Counted from the stretch's first letter, positions 1-7,890 are shown. The stretch is DNA of 12,429 nt from Acidobacteriota bacterium (GCA_021786455.1 JAJYNF010000288.1:1-12429), one strand, 5' to 3'. Program-made: numbers and translations. The notes: generated by a model not told the origin, from the letters alone.

Positions 1-330
1 GGCCGCGCGCGCATCACGCCGCGGGCCGACTCGCACACTTACTCTATTCCATTTTTAATGTGAAAGGAGAATTTTTATTTGGCTCGGCCCATTTCGCGCG
101 GTGGGCAACTTTGCCGATGAATCAAGTTTCCGTGGCCGAACCCGGAAGTCCAACGCCTCATGCCGGCGTCGGCCGTACGGTAGCCGCGAGGGTGTTTCTT
201 CCGTCGCGGGTGCGGGGCCGCAAATAACCCCCCGTGCCGCGGGTCTTTTCTGCCCTCGCCGCAGTGAGCTCTTCACTGAATAACAAGCCCGCGACACCCG
301 AAGCGGTGTCACGGCTACCCGCTGTCCTCG
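1..330. other. Gene-free stretch with palindromic element
   Basis: No convincing coding region is seen. The two open frames here (minus strand 55-312 and plus strand 101-283) are short, arginine-rich, overlap each other and lack a ribosome binding site. The only structure visible is the inverted-ended element at 179-319. The first 60 bases end in an AT-rich patch (about 37-80), unlike the GC-rich surroundings, but no promoter could be assigned there. Confidence 0.5.
179..319. repeat. Possible intergenic palindromic element with inverted ends
   Basis: The two ends are inverted copies. GGTAGCCGCGA at 179-189 matches the reverse complement of 309-319 (GGTAGCCGTGA) at 10 of 11 bases. After a 14-base spacer on each side, TCGCGGG at 204-210 matches the reverse complement of 288-294 exactly. 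Inside are three dyads: an imperfect GC-rich stem (205-217 with 230-241), a 6-bp stem with a 5-base loop (262-267/273-278), and a 6-bp stem with a 6-base loop (293-298/305-310). The element lies just beyond the stop codon of the HNH gene. It could be a REP- or MITE-like repeat or a structured transcript end. Only one copy is in this window, so calling it a dispersed repeat is inference. Confidence 0.45.
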
Positions 331-708
331 CTATGCGCGCTCGACGCCGAACTCCGCCCAGACTTGGGGCTGGATTGCCCTGCGCTCCCGGTCAGGGAGC
401 AAGATGAACCACACGAAATCCTCACGCGCCTCCTCGATCTTTGCTCGCCCCCATTTCGCCGCCTCGCCGAACCAGGGCCCGTGCCAACGTTTTGTCACCA
501 CAGCATGGCAAAGGTCGCAAAGGGTTATCAGGTTCTCCAGCGTGTCGGACCCGCCTTCCGATCGCGGGACGCGGTGATGGACGTGGAGCTCGCAATAGGG
601 ATCACCGGGACGGTCGCCGCATATCTGGCACTGACTTTTGTCTCGTCGCTTCGCCTGACGGGACAGCCTTCGCCACATTGGAGTTTGGTAGAAGCCTGAC
701 CAGCTCAT
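331..708 (-). CDS. HNH endonuclease-domain protein
   Basis: This is a 125-residue protein with a complete HNH (beta-beta-alpha metal) nuclease core. C27-x-x-C30 and C64-x-x-C67 form a probable structural zinc site. The catalytic motif is HVHH at 42-45, with N59 in LENL and H68 directly after the second cysteine pair. Small stand-alone HNH proteins of this layout cut DNA in phage, restriction, mobile-element or repair settings; which role applies here cannot be told. The chosen start is the ATG at 706-708, which gives an N-terminus beginning MSWSGFY. An in-frame GTG at 774 would add 22 Arg/Pro-rich residues without a ribosome binding site and looks less likely. The tail after residue 72 is rich in charged and aromatic residues and has no recognised domain. 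The gene ends 11 bases from the palindromic element at 179-319. Confidence 0.8.
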   Translation of the reverse strand: MSWSGFYQTPMWRRLSRQAKRRDKSQCQICGDRPGDPYCELHVHHRVPRSEGGSDTLENLITLCDLCHAVVTKRWHGPWFGEAAKWGRAKIEEAREDFVWFILLPDRERRAIQPQVWAEFGVERA

Positions 709-842
709 GTCATCACCAGAATTTGATTCGAGCCGTGCGCGGGCAGCCGGGCGCGTCACATCCGGTCGAGCCACCAGGAGTCAAGAAAGCTGACACCTTT
801 CCCGTCCCCGTTGAACTCCTCCGATTCCCCGGCGCCGGAGTC

Positions 843-1067
843 CTACCACCTTGCTGAGTTCAGCCAGTCGAATAGATCGTTCGCCCGCGCGGGATCGCCG
901 TAAGTTCTGCGGGGTTGGAGCACACGCAGCGTCTCTTCCCTCGACAGGCCGGAATGCAGGACGACTCCCTGAATCCAGCTGAGGTTCTTCGCGCCGTCTA
1001 AGAAGCTCCTCGCCGCATTAAAAACATACCGCTTCGTAGCGTCATCAATTGTTTTGACCGCGATCAT
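843..1067 (-). CDS. Small conserved-looking hypothetical protein (74 aa)
   Basis: I do not recognise this family. The predicted protein is about 74 residues, mixed in charge and probably helical. It has no membrane segment, no signal peptide and no cysteines; its C-terminal half contains SGLSREETL followed by an aromatic end (LFDWLNSARW). The case for a real gene is mainly its start: GAGGAGGT lies on the minus strand at 1073-1080, five bases before the ATG at 1065-1067, an almost perfect Shine-Dalgarno. A TTG immediately upstream (1068-1070) is in frame but too close to that site. A promoter-like pair lies at 1156-1184. The size and isolation would suit a regulator, antitoxin or adaptor, but no DNA-binding motif is clear. 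It may be cotranscribed with the HNH gene 134 bases downstream. Confidence 0.6.
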   Translation of the reverse strand: MIAVKTIDDATKRYVFNAARSFLDGAKNLSWIQGVVLHSGLSREETLRVLQPRRTYGDPARANDLFDWLNSARW

Positions 1068-1072
1068 CAATT

Positions 1073-1080
1073 ACCTCCTC
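1073..1080 (-). promoter_or_regulatory. Strong Shine-Dalgarno for the 74-aa protein
   Basis: The minus strand reads GAGGAGGT, followed by AATTG and then ATG. The spacing is five bases to the ATG at 1067 but only two to the in-frame TTG at 1070, so this site decides the start in favour of the ATG. Confidence 0.7.
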
Positions 1081-1155
1081 TCACCGCCCCGGACTTGCAC
1101 CTCCCAGTTCGACCTAAACAGAGTTGGTCCCTTCGGTGGCGAATCGCCAAGGCTG

Positions 1156-1184
1156 AGGTTAGCCCACGACGATGGGCGTGTCAA
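1156..1184 (-). promoter_or_regulatory. Candidate sigma-70-type promoter with a dyad in the spacer
   Basis: On the minus strand there is a perfect -35 box TTGACA (1179-1184), a 17-base spacer, and a weak -10 TAACCT (1156-1161, three of six consensus bases). The spacer carries an inverted repeat, GCCCA/TGGGC (1162-1166 and 1173-1177), which could be an operator. Transcription would start near 1149 and run about 80 bases before the start codon of the 74-residue protein. The -35 and the spacing are good; the -10 is the weak point. Confidence 0.4.
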
Positions 1185-1314
1185 GAAAAAACACACCATA
1201 CTGTGGTTGTTTCATAGCCTACCGCAATGGGTTGTGGTTGGAAGGCGTTCCGTCCCCCTCCACTGAGGCGAACAATCCGCGCCCGTGTTGCCCGCGGCGA
1301 CCGCGCGCGATCTA

Positions 1315-2376
1315 TCATTGCGCGGGCGGACTAACCGCCGGGACGCCGGTGATGGGGATGCGAACTTCCGAGCCGCAATGCATATCCACGGGGCGGTGCT
1401 GTTTCTCGGCGCAATCCCGTTCCCAACTGACGTTCCGGCTGATAGTGAAAACCCTTGGGGCCGTGCCGTACCATATGTTGAAAACGATGTTGGCCCCGAT
1501 AGTCTCATCTGGTAGCAACCGACCGATTCTATCGGGAAAGCTGCTGAAGTCCCACGCATGGTACTCAAATCTGCGATTGTCGAAGAGTCGGCTGGAGTAA
1601 CTCGAGAGGGTTGTACAGTTTGGGTACTCGCTGACGTTCTTTATGGCCATACTGATATCAACAGCGTAATGTCCGTGCCCCGCCGAGAGAAACCGGCTGC
1701 CATCCCAATCCCCGTGAGCTAGCCCGACAGCGGTTACTCGAATCTCCAACTGCCCCAGCCGCACGGATTGCGAGTTTTCAGGGAAGTTGCCCAGGTCATT
1801 CAACGATGGCAGACCTCCCAGTGAAATCCGCACGCCCATGCCCGGCCTTGGCCAAAGCGGAGGAGCATAGTAGTCCGGCAGCTTCGGCTCGGTGTAGCCC
1901 GCGGGCCGAACTACCTCAATTGCCGAGGGGTTCTCACCGGGCTTGACGGCAAACACCCATTTGCCTCCCATGGCTTCTTCAGGCCATGTGTTGTAAGTTC
2001 CGGGCGGGCTTGGATGCTCCAAAGGGTACACGGCCCCATCGTTCACGATCAGCCGCACACTCGAGTCCGTGCATGGGCTGAGGGACCCCGCAAGCTTGCG
2101 ATAGTTATTTATGACCGCGACAAACTGAGGCCCGGATGGGGTCCAGTAGGCCCCCTCTTCGGCCGCGGCGAAGGCGCCGGTGTCAACAAAGACCGGGTCC
2201 GCGCAAGACTTTGCCCCCGCAACGAAGGGTAGGAGCCGCTCGCCGCCTGAAGCGGACGCGCCCGCACGAAGGGGCGCGGACAGTCGCGTCTGCGCCTGCC
2301 CCAGAAGGTCGGGCCCGAAACAGGCAGCTACGATTACACCTATCCAAAACAGCACCAGTGCTTCGCGTCGCATCAT
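1315..2376 (-). CDS. Probable lipoprotein with DUF4352-like C-terminal domain
   Basis: This 353-residue protein is probably exported. The N-terminus is MMRRE followed by a hydrophobic run (residues 6-18) ending in VAAC, with C19 fitting a lipobox; a plain Sec signal cleaved after GQAQ (about 29) is the alternative. Residues 40-200 are not recognised, are rich in Pro/Gly, and contain C58 and C102. Residues about 205-312 resemble DUF4352-type immunoglobulin-like domains: a strand pattern with YAVDISMAIKNVSEYP, then a LFDNRRFEYHAW segment and LLPDETIGANIVF before a final strand. Such domains occur on surface lipoproteins of unknown function. C254, C322 and C334 could form disulfides. The start is an ATG pair at 2371-2376 preceded by AGGAGGG with good spacing. 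The gene lies only 18 bases after the SWIM gene, so the two are almost certainly cotranscribed. Confidence 0.75.
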   Translation of the reverse strand: MMRREALVLFWIGVIVAACFGPDLLGQAQTRLSAPLRAGASASGGERLLPFVAGAKSCADPVFVDTGAFAAAEEGAYWTPSGPQFVAVINNYRKLAGSLSPCTDSSVRLIVNDGAVYPLEHPSPPGTYNTWPEEAMGGKWVFAVKPGENPSAIEVVRPAGYTEPKLPDYYAPPLWPRPGMGVRISLGGLPSLNDLGNFPENSQSVRLGQLEIRVTAVGLAHGDWDGSRFLSAGHGHYAVDISMAIKNVSEYPNCTTLSSYSSRLFDNRRFEYHAWDFSSFPDRIGRLLPDETIGANIVFNIWYGTAPRVFTISRNVSWERDCAEKQHRPVDMHCGSEVRIPITGVPAVSPPAQ

Positions 2377-2394
2377 ACGCCCCCTCCTCTTGCG

Positions 2395-2730
2395 CTACCT
2401 CGACATTACCCTTCCCAAGGCTCTCTTTGCGGCGGCGACTTTTCTTCTCGCCTGATCAATCTCGGCTTCGCCTTCAGCGAGCCTGGCGAGCGCCGCCTCG
2501 ATGTCAGTACCCGCTATCCAGCCCTGCACAATCCGGACATCTCCGGCATTTCCGCTGACGACCCCTCCAGTGTCGCCCCGCAATATTGCGAGCCGATGCT
2601 TGCAGCATTGCCCGGCCGGACCCTCAATGCCCGCGGGACATGTGCACGTCGCTGTTACGCACTCGCCATTTCTCTCGACGACGACCTCGTAAGGCGCCGG
2701 GGCAGATCCTTGAACGAGAAACCTAACCAT
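2395..2730 (-). CDS. SWIM zinc-finger domain protein
   Basis: This 111-residue protein has a SWIM-type zinc-binding motif (CxCx(n)CxH): C29-T-C31, then 11 residues, then C43-K-H45. An extra C42 and C24 lie nearby. The first 28 residues form short strands before the motif. Residues 75-111 are a charged, probably helical or coiled-coil tail (EAALARLAEGEAEIDQARRK). SWIM domains bind DNA or proteins and occur in SWI2/SNF2 helicases and transposases; a free-standing copy like this has no fixed role. The start ATG at 2728-2730 is preceded on the minus strand by GGGAGGGG about seven bases upstream. It is the first gene of a two-gene unit with the lipoprotein gene that starts 18 bases after its stop codon. 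A lone -10-like TAGAAT lies upstream at 2778-2783, but no matching -35 was found. Confidence 0.75.
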   Translation of the reverse strand: MVRFLVQGSAPAPYEVVVERNGECVTATCTCPAGIEGPAGQCCKHRLAILRGDTGGVVSGNAGDVRIVQGWIAGTDIEAALARLAEGEAEIDQARRKVAAAKRALGRVMSR

Positions 2731-2860
2731 GCCAAGACCCCTCCCGAGCAGGTTACGCTGCCGCCTTTACAAGGACGATTCTACAACTTACTTATCGGCC
2801 GCGGGCGGGAACTGATGAGCTACATCTGGTTAGCGACGACTGAGAACCGAAAGCTAACGG

Positions 2861-4594
2861 CTACCTCGGCAGCGGCCGCAGCGACGCGAGCAGTTTTTCC
2901 GGCGGCAGGGTATTCAGCACGTCTTTTTTGGTGAGCCAGGCGCGGCGCGCGGTCAGAACGCCGTAGCGCATGAGCTTCAAGTGTTCCGGCGCGTGAGCGT
3001 CGGTAGAGATGATGATTTTGAGGCCACGCTCTTTGGCGAGTCGCGCCAGCCGGTCGGAAAGGTCCAGGCGTTCGGGATTGCCGTTGAGTTCCATAACGAC
3101 GCCGAATTTTTTCGTCGCGGCAAAAACCTTTTCGATATCGAAATTGAACGGATCGCGCTTGAGGATGTGCCGTCCGGTCGGATGGCCGAGGATCCGGACG
3201 TAAGGATTGGCCAGCGCCTTGAGCAGCCGTTCCGTCATTTCCTCTCCGGGCATGGTCATGCGCGAGTGGACGCTCGCCAGCACAATGTCGAATTGTTGGA
3301 GCATCGAATCCGGGTAATCGAGTCGCCCGTCGCCCAGGATGTCCACTTCCGCGCCCGCCCAGATTTCGATGCCTTTCACTTTCTTCCGCGCCGCGTGAAT
3401 GCGCCGGATGTTTTCGGCGGCGCGTTTCTCATCCAGGCCGTTCGCTATGGTGACGGCCTTCGAGTGGTCGGTGATCAAAATGTATTGATAGCCTAGCTCC
3501 TTCGCCGCCTCGGCCATTTCCTCGACGCTCGATTTGCCGTCCGAGGCCGTCGTGTGCATTTGCAGGTCGCCCCGGATGTCCTCAAGCTCGATCAGCTTCG
3601 GTAATTGGTTCTTTTCCGCAAGTTCGATTTCGCCCTGATTTTCCCGCAGCTCGGGCGGAATCCAGGCGAGGCCGCATTGCTCGTAAACTTCTTCTTCCGT
3701 CTTGCTGGCCAGGACTTTTTCGCCTTCGAACAATCCGTACTCGGAAAGTTTCCATCCGCGTTTTTTGGCGCGGTCGCGCAATGCGATATTGTGTTCTTTC
3801 GAGCCGGTAAAATACATCAGCGCCGCACCGTACTGCTCGCTCGCGAGCAGGCGCACGTCCACCTGCATCGTGCTTTTCAATCGGACGCTCACCTTGTCCT
3901 CGCCTCGCGCCAGGACTTCGGCGATGGAGGGATGTTTCAAAAAATGCTCGGCGGTCTTGGAGTGGTCGCGCCCGGTGACCAATAGATCGAGATCGCCCAC
4001 GGTCTCGCGCCCGCGCCGCAGGCTGCCGGCCGGCGTTACCTCTTCGACTCCACGCGACTCTTTCAAGTAAGCTGCCAACTCCTCCGCCGTTTCCATCGCC
4101 GTATCCAGCCGAAAGCGTCCCGCCGCGCGCCGGTAGAGTTCGATGGCCTTCAGAATGTTCTGCTCGGACTTTTCATCCATTTTGGGCAACTCGCGCAGCT
4201 TGCCGGCCTTGGCGGCCGCTTCGAGCTCGTCCACGTTCTTGATGCCCAGCTCCTTGATGAATAGCCGAACTTTCTGCGGCCCCACGCTTGCGAGTTCGAG
4301 CATTTCCAGCAGCCCGTGCGGAACTTTTTTCAACTGCTCCTGGTGATACTGGCACTCGTTGGTCTCGACCATCTCTTTGATCTTGGCGGCCAGGTCCGCG
4401 CCGACGCCCGGAATGTCGGTCAGCTTGCGGTTGGGATCGCGAGCGACAGCCTCCAGCCGCTCCGGATAACTCTCAATCGAGCGTCGCGCGCGCTCGTAAG
4501 CGGCGGCCTTGAACGTCCACTTCGGATCGTCCTGCAGGATGCGCATCAAGTCGGCGATTTCCTGGAAGACAGCGGCGATCTCTCGGTTTTCCAC
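2861..4594 (-). CDS. polX: DNA polymerase X family protein with PHP exonuclease domain (PolX)
   Basis: This 577-residue protein is full length for bacterial PolX (about 570 residues). In order it has an N-terminal helix-hairpin-helix lyase-like region (about 1-155, with IPGVG at 61-65), a Pol beta-type palm, and a C-terminal PHP domain (about 340-577). In the palm, G190-S191 starts the nucleotide-binding motif and D201, D203 and D246 are the metal-binding aspartates. The PHP metal ligands look intact: H347 in DLQMHT, H377 in TDHS, E416 in GAEVDI, H443 in SVHS, H471 in HPTGR, and D532/H534 in STDAH. Family members fill short gaps in base-excision repair and carry a 3'-5' exonuclease/phosphatase in PHP. 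The likely start is GTG (4592-4594) with GGAG five bases upstream. The gene is divergent from the histidine kinase gene. Confidence 0.95.
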   Translation of the reverse strand: MENREIAAVFQEIADLMRILQDDPKWTFKAAAYERARRSIESYPERLEAVARDPNRKLTDIPGVGADLAAKIKEMVETNECQYHQEQLKKVPHGLLEMLELASVGPQKVRLFIKELGIKNVDELEAAAKAGKLRELPKMDEKSEQNILKAIELYRRAAGRFRLDTAMETAEELAAYLKESRGVEEVTPAGSLRRGRETVGDLDLLVTGRDHSKTAEHFLKHPSIAEVLARGEDKVSVRLKSTMQVDVRLLASEQYGAALMYFTGSKEHNIALRDRAKKRGWKLSEYGLFEGEKVLASKTEEEVYEQCGLAWIPPELRENQGEIELAEKNQLPKLIELEDIRGDLQMHTTASDGKSSVEEMAEAAKELGYQYILITDHSKAVTIANGLDEKRAAENIRRIHAARKKVKGIEIWAGAEVDILGDGRLDYPDSMLQQFDIVLASVHSRMTMPGEEMTERLLKALANPYVRILGHPTGRHILKRDPFNFDIEKVFAATKKFGVVMELNGNPERLDLSDRLARLAKERGLKIIISTDAHAPEHLKLMRYGVLTARRAWLTKKDVLNTLPPEKLLASLRPLPR

Positions 4595-4702
4595 GGGTTC
4601 TCCGATCCCTCTTCAGGCGCTCCGGGGCGGCAACTCGGCGCGGGATTCGAGGCCGCGGCGGCAAACGATTTCCGTTTCATCGGCTGAGTGGTAATATCGT
4701 GG

Positions 4703-6313
4703 ATGGGTTGTCCCATGCGCCGGAATCGTTTTGGCCTTCAAGGCAAGATCCTTCTGATCATGTCGGCGGCGGTCATCACGGTCGTAGCCGTGTCCACAGT
4801 CATCGCCATGGTGCTGACTCGCCGTCCGGTAGCGGAGCAAAACTATCGCCAAGCGTTGGCCAAAGCAAAACTCATGGCGAACCAGTTCGTCACTGAGAAC
4901 GCGCTCAACAATCCACCCCTGCTTTTGCAGGCAATGAACCAGATGATGCGCGATTTTCGCAGCGTCAAGCAGGCGGATGTTTTTCTTTACAACCCAGTTC
5001 ATCATCTGGTGGCCACGACGGACCCGACAGGCCAGCACCTCGAGCTCGACAACTTGCCGGGCATCCAGCATTACAACGAGTACGAGTTGGTTCGTCCTGA
5101 CCAGATTACCATCGAAACCCCAAACGGAAGATTTTGGATTATGAGCACGCCCATCCGGGAGCACGGCCGGGAGGTGGGTTGCCTGGTTCTGAAGGTTTCA
5201 AAGTCCCAGTTGAACGCCATCACGCGGCGGCTGGCGCTCGAGAACTTGCTGCTCATGCTGGCCAGCTTGGGAGCTTTGGCCCTGATCATCCATCTGTTTT
5301 TCTTCAAGCGGGTGCGCGCGCCGGTGCGGGAAATGATCCGAGTGATGGAAGGCGCGGAGGCCGGGCAACTCACGGTGCGCGCCCGCGCGGAAAGCCACGA
5401 CGAAATCGGCGAACTGGCGGGCCATCTGAACCGCATGCTCGAGCGAATTGCCAATTTCAACGCCGAACTGGGGCGAAAGGTGGAGAGCGCGACCAGCGAG
5501 CTGGCTCGCCGCAACGAGCAGTTGAAGCGCATCAATGAGGAATTGTTTGAGACGCAAAAGACGCTGGCGCGCTCCGAGCGGCTGGCCGTGGCCGGGCAAC
5601 TCGCGGCCGGGCTGGCCCACGAGATTGGCACGCCCCTCAACTCGATTTCCGGGCATGTGCAACTTTTGGCTCGGCATGGTGTCGGCGGAGCTTCGAGCGC
5701 CCGCCGTTTGCAGGTAATCGAGCGCCAGATTGACAGCATTGTGCGGACGGTAAAACAGCTTCTTGCTTGGACACGGAAGTTTGACCTGAAGCTGGAGCCG
5801 GTGTCTTTGCAGCATTTGGTGGAGGAATCCCTGTTGCTGTCCTCTCCGGCTTTGCAGCACCGCCATATCGAGGTAGCCGCCGACTACGACCCGGCTTGTC
5901 CGCCGATTTACGCCGATGCGGGCTATCTCCAGCAGGTTTTTCTGAACCTCATCAACAACAGCTTGGATGCCATGCCGCAGGGCGGCGAACTCAGCGTCCG
6001 GCTGCAGGGTCCCGAGGCGGAAAGCGGGCGTGAGGTGACACTGGAGTTCGCCGATTCCGGTTCGGGCATCGCAGCGGAAAATTTGCGGCACATCTTTGAG
6101 CCTATGTTCACGACCAAGCGGCTAGGAACCGGGGCGGGGCTGGGATTAGCTATTTGCGAGCAGATCGTGCGCCAACACGGAGGCACGATCGAGGCCGAAA
6201 GCGAGGTGGGGCGGGGGACGCGGTTCACCATCAGGTTGCCGATGGACGCCGGCGAGAAGAGGGAACAGCCTCGGGCGCAGCCCCAACAGACCATGGTGAA
6301 GGCTTCCGCATGA
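4703..6313 (+). CDS. Membrane sensor histidine kinase (NtrB-like, HAMP domain)
   Basis: This is the sensor of a two-component system at the inner membrane. Numbered from the ATG at 4703 (536 residues): TM1 about 16-38; an extracytoplasmic Cache-like sensor region about 39-180; TM2 about 183-201; HAMP about 202-255; a coiled coil about 255-295; then the dimerisation/phosphoacceptor domain with H306 in HEIGTPLNSISGH. The ATP-binding domain has an N-box with N415 and N419, G1 DSGSG (451-455), an F-box near IFEPMFTTK (464-472) and G2 GTGAGLGLAI (475-484). All key residues are present. The signal sensed is unknown. The start is uncertain: GTG 4688, ATG 4703 and ATG 4715 are all in frame without a clear ribosome binding site; 4715 gives a compact MRRNR positive end before TM1. 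The last codons overlap the regulator gene by four bases (ATGA), indicating coupled translation. Confidence 0.92.
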   Translation: MGCPMRRNRFGLQGKILLIMSAAVITVVAVSTVIAMVLTRRPVAEQNYRQALAKAKLMANQFVTENALNNPPLLLQAMNQMMRDFRSVKQADVFLYNPVHHLVATTDPTGQHLELDNLPGIQHYNEYELVRPDQITIETPNGRFWIMSTPIREHGREVGCLVLKVSKSQLNAITRRLALENLLLMLASLGALALIIHLFFFKRVRAPVREMIRVMEGAEAGQLTVRARAESHDEIGELAGHLNRMLERIANFNAELGRKVESATSELARRNEQLKRINEELFETQKTLARSERLAVAGQLAAGLAHEIGTPLNSISGHVQLLARHGVGGASSARRLQVIERQIDSIVRTVKQLLAWTRKFDLKLEPVSLQHLVEESLLLSSPALQHRHIEVAADYDPACPPIYADAGYLQQVFLNLINNSLDAMPQGGELSVRLQGPEAESGREVTLEFADSGSGIAAENLRHIFEPMFTTKRLGTGAGLGLAICEQIVRQHGGTIEAESEVGRGTRFTIRLPMDAGEKREQPRAQPQQTMVKASA

Positions 6314-7800
6314 CCCGCTCCGCGATGAATGAGATGGCGGAACGCCGGGGTCCGTTCATTCTGGTGGTGGACGACGACCGCGACACGCGTGACCTTTTGG
6401 AGGAGGTGCTGAGCGACGCGGGGTACGCGGTGTACTGTTGCAGCACGGCAGAGGAAGCTATTGCTCTAGCTCAGCGATTGGACTTCGAGGTCATCATCAG
6501 CGACATTCGGCTGGGACCGGAGATGAACGGGTTGGATGTGTTGCGCGCTTACAAGGCCGTTCAGCCGCGCTCCGAGGTCATCCTGATTACAGCGTTCGGG
6601 TCCATGGACACAGCCATCGAGGCGGTCAAGGCAGGTGCGTTTGATTATCTCTCGAAGCCTTTCAAGATAGAAGAAGTTCTGTTGCGGGTGAAGCGGGCCA
6701 TGCAGAACCGCCGACTGACGGCGGAAAATGAAGCCTTGAAGGCCAAAGCGTCGGGGGTGCCAAGGGTTTCCGGGCTGGTGGGGCGGAGCCCGGCCATGCT
6801 GGAGGTGTACAAGAAGATCGGCTTGGTGGCCAATGGGCGCTCGACGGTGTTGATCTACGGGGCCAGTGGCACGGGCAAGGAATTGGTGGCGAGGGCCATT
6901 CACTCCAATGGCCCGCGCGCCCGCGAGCGTTTTCTGGCCGTCAACTGTGGGGCGTTCACGGAGTCCCTGCTTGAATCCGAGTTGTTTGGCCATGTGCGCG
7001 GGGCGTTTACGGGCGCCACCTCCGACAAGGCGGGGATTTTTGAGGATGCGCACGGCGGCACGGTGTTTCTGGATGAGGTCTCGGAAATGAGCCCGGCGCT
7101 CCAAGTCAAACTGTTACGGACGCTGGAGGATCATGAAGTTCGTCCCGTGGGCAGCAACGATTCCATCAAGGTGGACGTGCGAGTGATCGCGGCATCCAAT
7201 CGCCGGCTGGGAGAATTGGTCGAGCAGAACCGCTTTCGGGAAGACCTGTTTTACCGCCTGCGTGTCATCGAGATCAATCTGCCGCCGCTCGGCGAGCGCG
7301 TGGAGGACATTCCACTCCTCGCCAATCATTTTTTGGCCCGGCTGAGCGCGGAAATGGGACGTCAGTTCACGCTGACCGAAGAAGCCCATGAGGCTCTGAT
7401 GACTTATGAGTGGCCGGGTAACGTCCGAGAGCTCGAAAATACCCTGGAGTCCATCGTCGCGCTGAGCCGATCCGGCGTGATTTCGCTCGAAGATCTGCCG
7501 GCAAAAATGCGAGCGCCCCGGCCAAAAGCCGAAGAGACGATGCTGGACGAGATGTTTGGGGGCTTGCCGACGCTCGACGAGATTTGTAAGCGGTATGTCC
7601 ATCACGTGCTGAAAGTGACGCGCGGCAACAAGACGGATGCGGCCGCGATTCTGGGAGTAACTCGGAAAACCATTTACCGGATGCTCGGACGTTGGCCTTT
7701 GCCTCGGGTCCCACGCGAGGGCGAACCACCCTCACCCGAAGTCCCACCGAACCGCGAAGGTCCCTTGCCTTCGCTCGATCCGAACCGTCCCGCCGAGTGA
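6310..7800 (+). CDS. Sigma-54-dependent response regulator (NtrC family)
   Basis: This 496-residue cytoplasmic regulator is almost certainly the partner of the kinase it overlaps (ATGA at 6310-6313). Receiver domain about 15-130: acidic pair D21/D22, phospho-acceptor D65 in IISDIRL, T94 and K116 in LSKPF. Sigma-54 AAA+ domain about 155-390: Walker A GASGTGKE (184-191; the usual second residue Glu is Ala), GAFTGA loop (231-236) that contacts sigma-54, Walker B FLDE (253-256), and FRED at 309-312. Fis-type helix-turn-helix about 433-460 (GNKTDAAAILGVTRKTIYRML). After it comes a Pro-rich tail of about 30 residues (466-496), unusual because Fis helices normally end these proteins. An in-frame ATG at 6154 would put 52 basic residues in front of the receiver, inside the kinase gene, and is rejected. 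The DNA targets were not found in the window. Confidence 0.95.
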   Translation: MTRSAMNEMAERRGPFILVVDDDRDTRDLLEEVLSDAGYAVYCCSTAEEAIALAQRLDFEVIISDIRLGPEMNGLDVLRAYKAVQPRSEVILITAFGSMDTAIEAVKAGAFDYLSKPFKIEEVLLRVKRAMQNRRLTAENEALKAKASGVPRVSGLVGRSPAMLEVYKKIGLVANGRSTVLIYGASGTGKELVARAIHSNGPRARERFLAVNCGAFTESLLESELFGHVRGAFTGATSDKAGIFEDAHGGTVFLDEVSEMSPALQVKLLRTLEDHEVRPVGSNDSIKVDVRVIAASNRRLGELVEQNRFREDLFYRLRVIEINLPPLGERVEDIPLLANHFLARLSAEMGRQFTLTEEAHEALMTYEWPGNVRELENTLESIVALSRSGVISLEDLPAKMRAPRPKAEETMLDEMFGGLPTLDEICKRYVHHVLKVTRGNKTDAAAILGVTRKTIYRMLGRWPLPRVPREGEPPSPEVPPNREGPLPSLDPNRPAE

Positions 7801-7890
7801 AGAGATGAAAGACCTTGATGACGGCTTCAGGCCGTTCGGCGCTCTCGGAATCATAGACGGGTTCGGCGCGGAAAGATTACCTCCACACAT

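Noticed and set aside
55..312. 85-aa minus-strand open frame near the left end
   Set aside because: Arginine-rich, no ribosome binding site, overlaps the palindromic element and an opposing frame.
2857..2865. Second copy of the 179-319 element end (ACGGCTACC)
   Set aside because: Only nine bases match, and they include the polX stop codon; no other part of the element is present.
2981..3496. 171-aa plus-strand open frame
   Set aside because: It is antisense to the PHP domain of PolX, whose minus-strand reading has all expected motifs; a GC-rich shadow frame.
4595..4702. Divergent promoters between polX and the kinase gene
   Set aside because: A -10-like TAATAT at 4692-4697 has no acceptable -35 at the right distance, and nothing convincing was seen on the minus strand.
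5198..6091. 297-aa minus-strand open frame
   Set aside because: It is antisense to the histidine kinase, which has intact motifs in the plus frame; no ribosome binding site and no recognisable domain.
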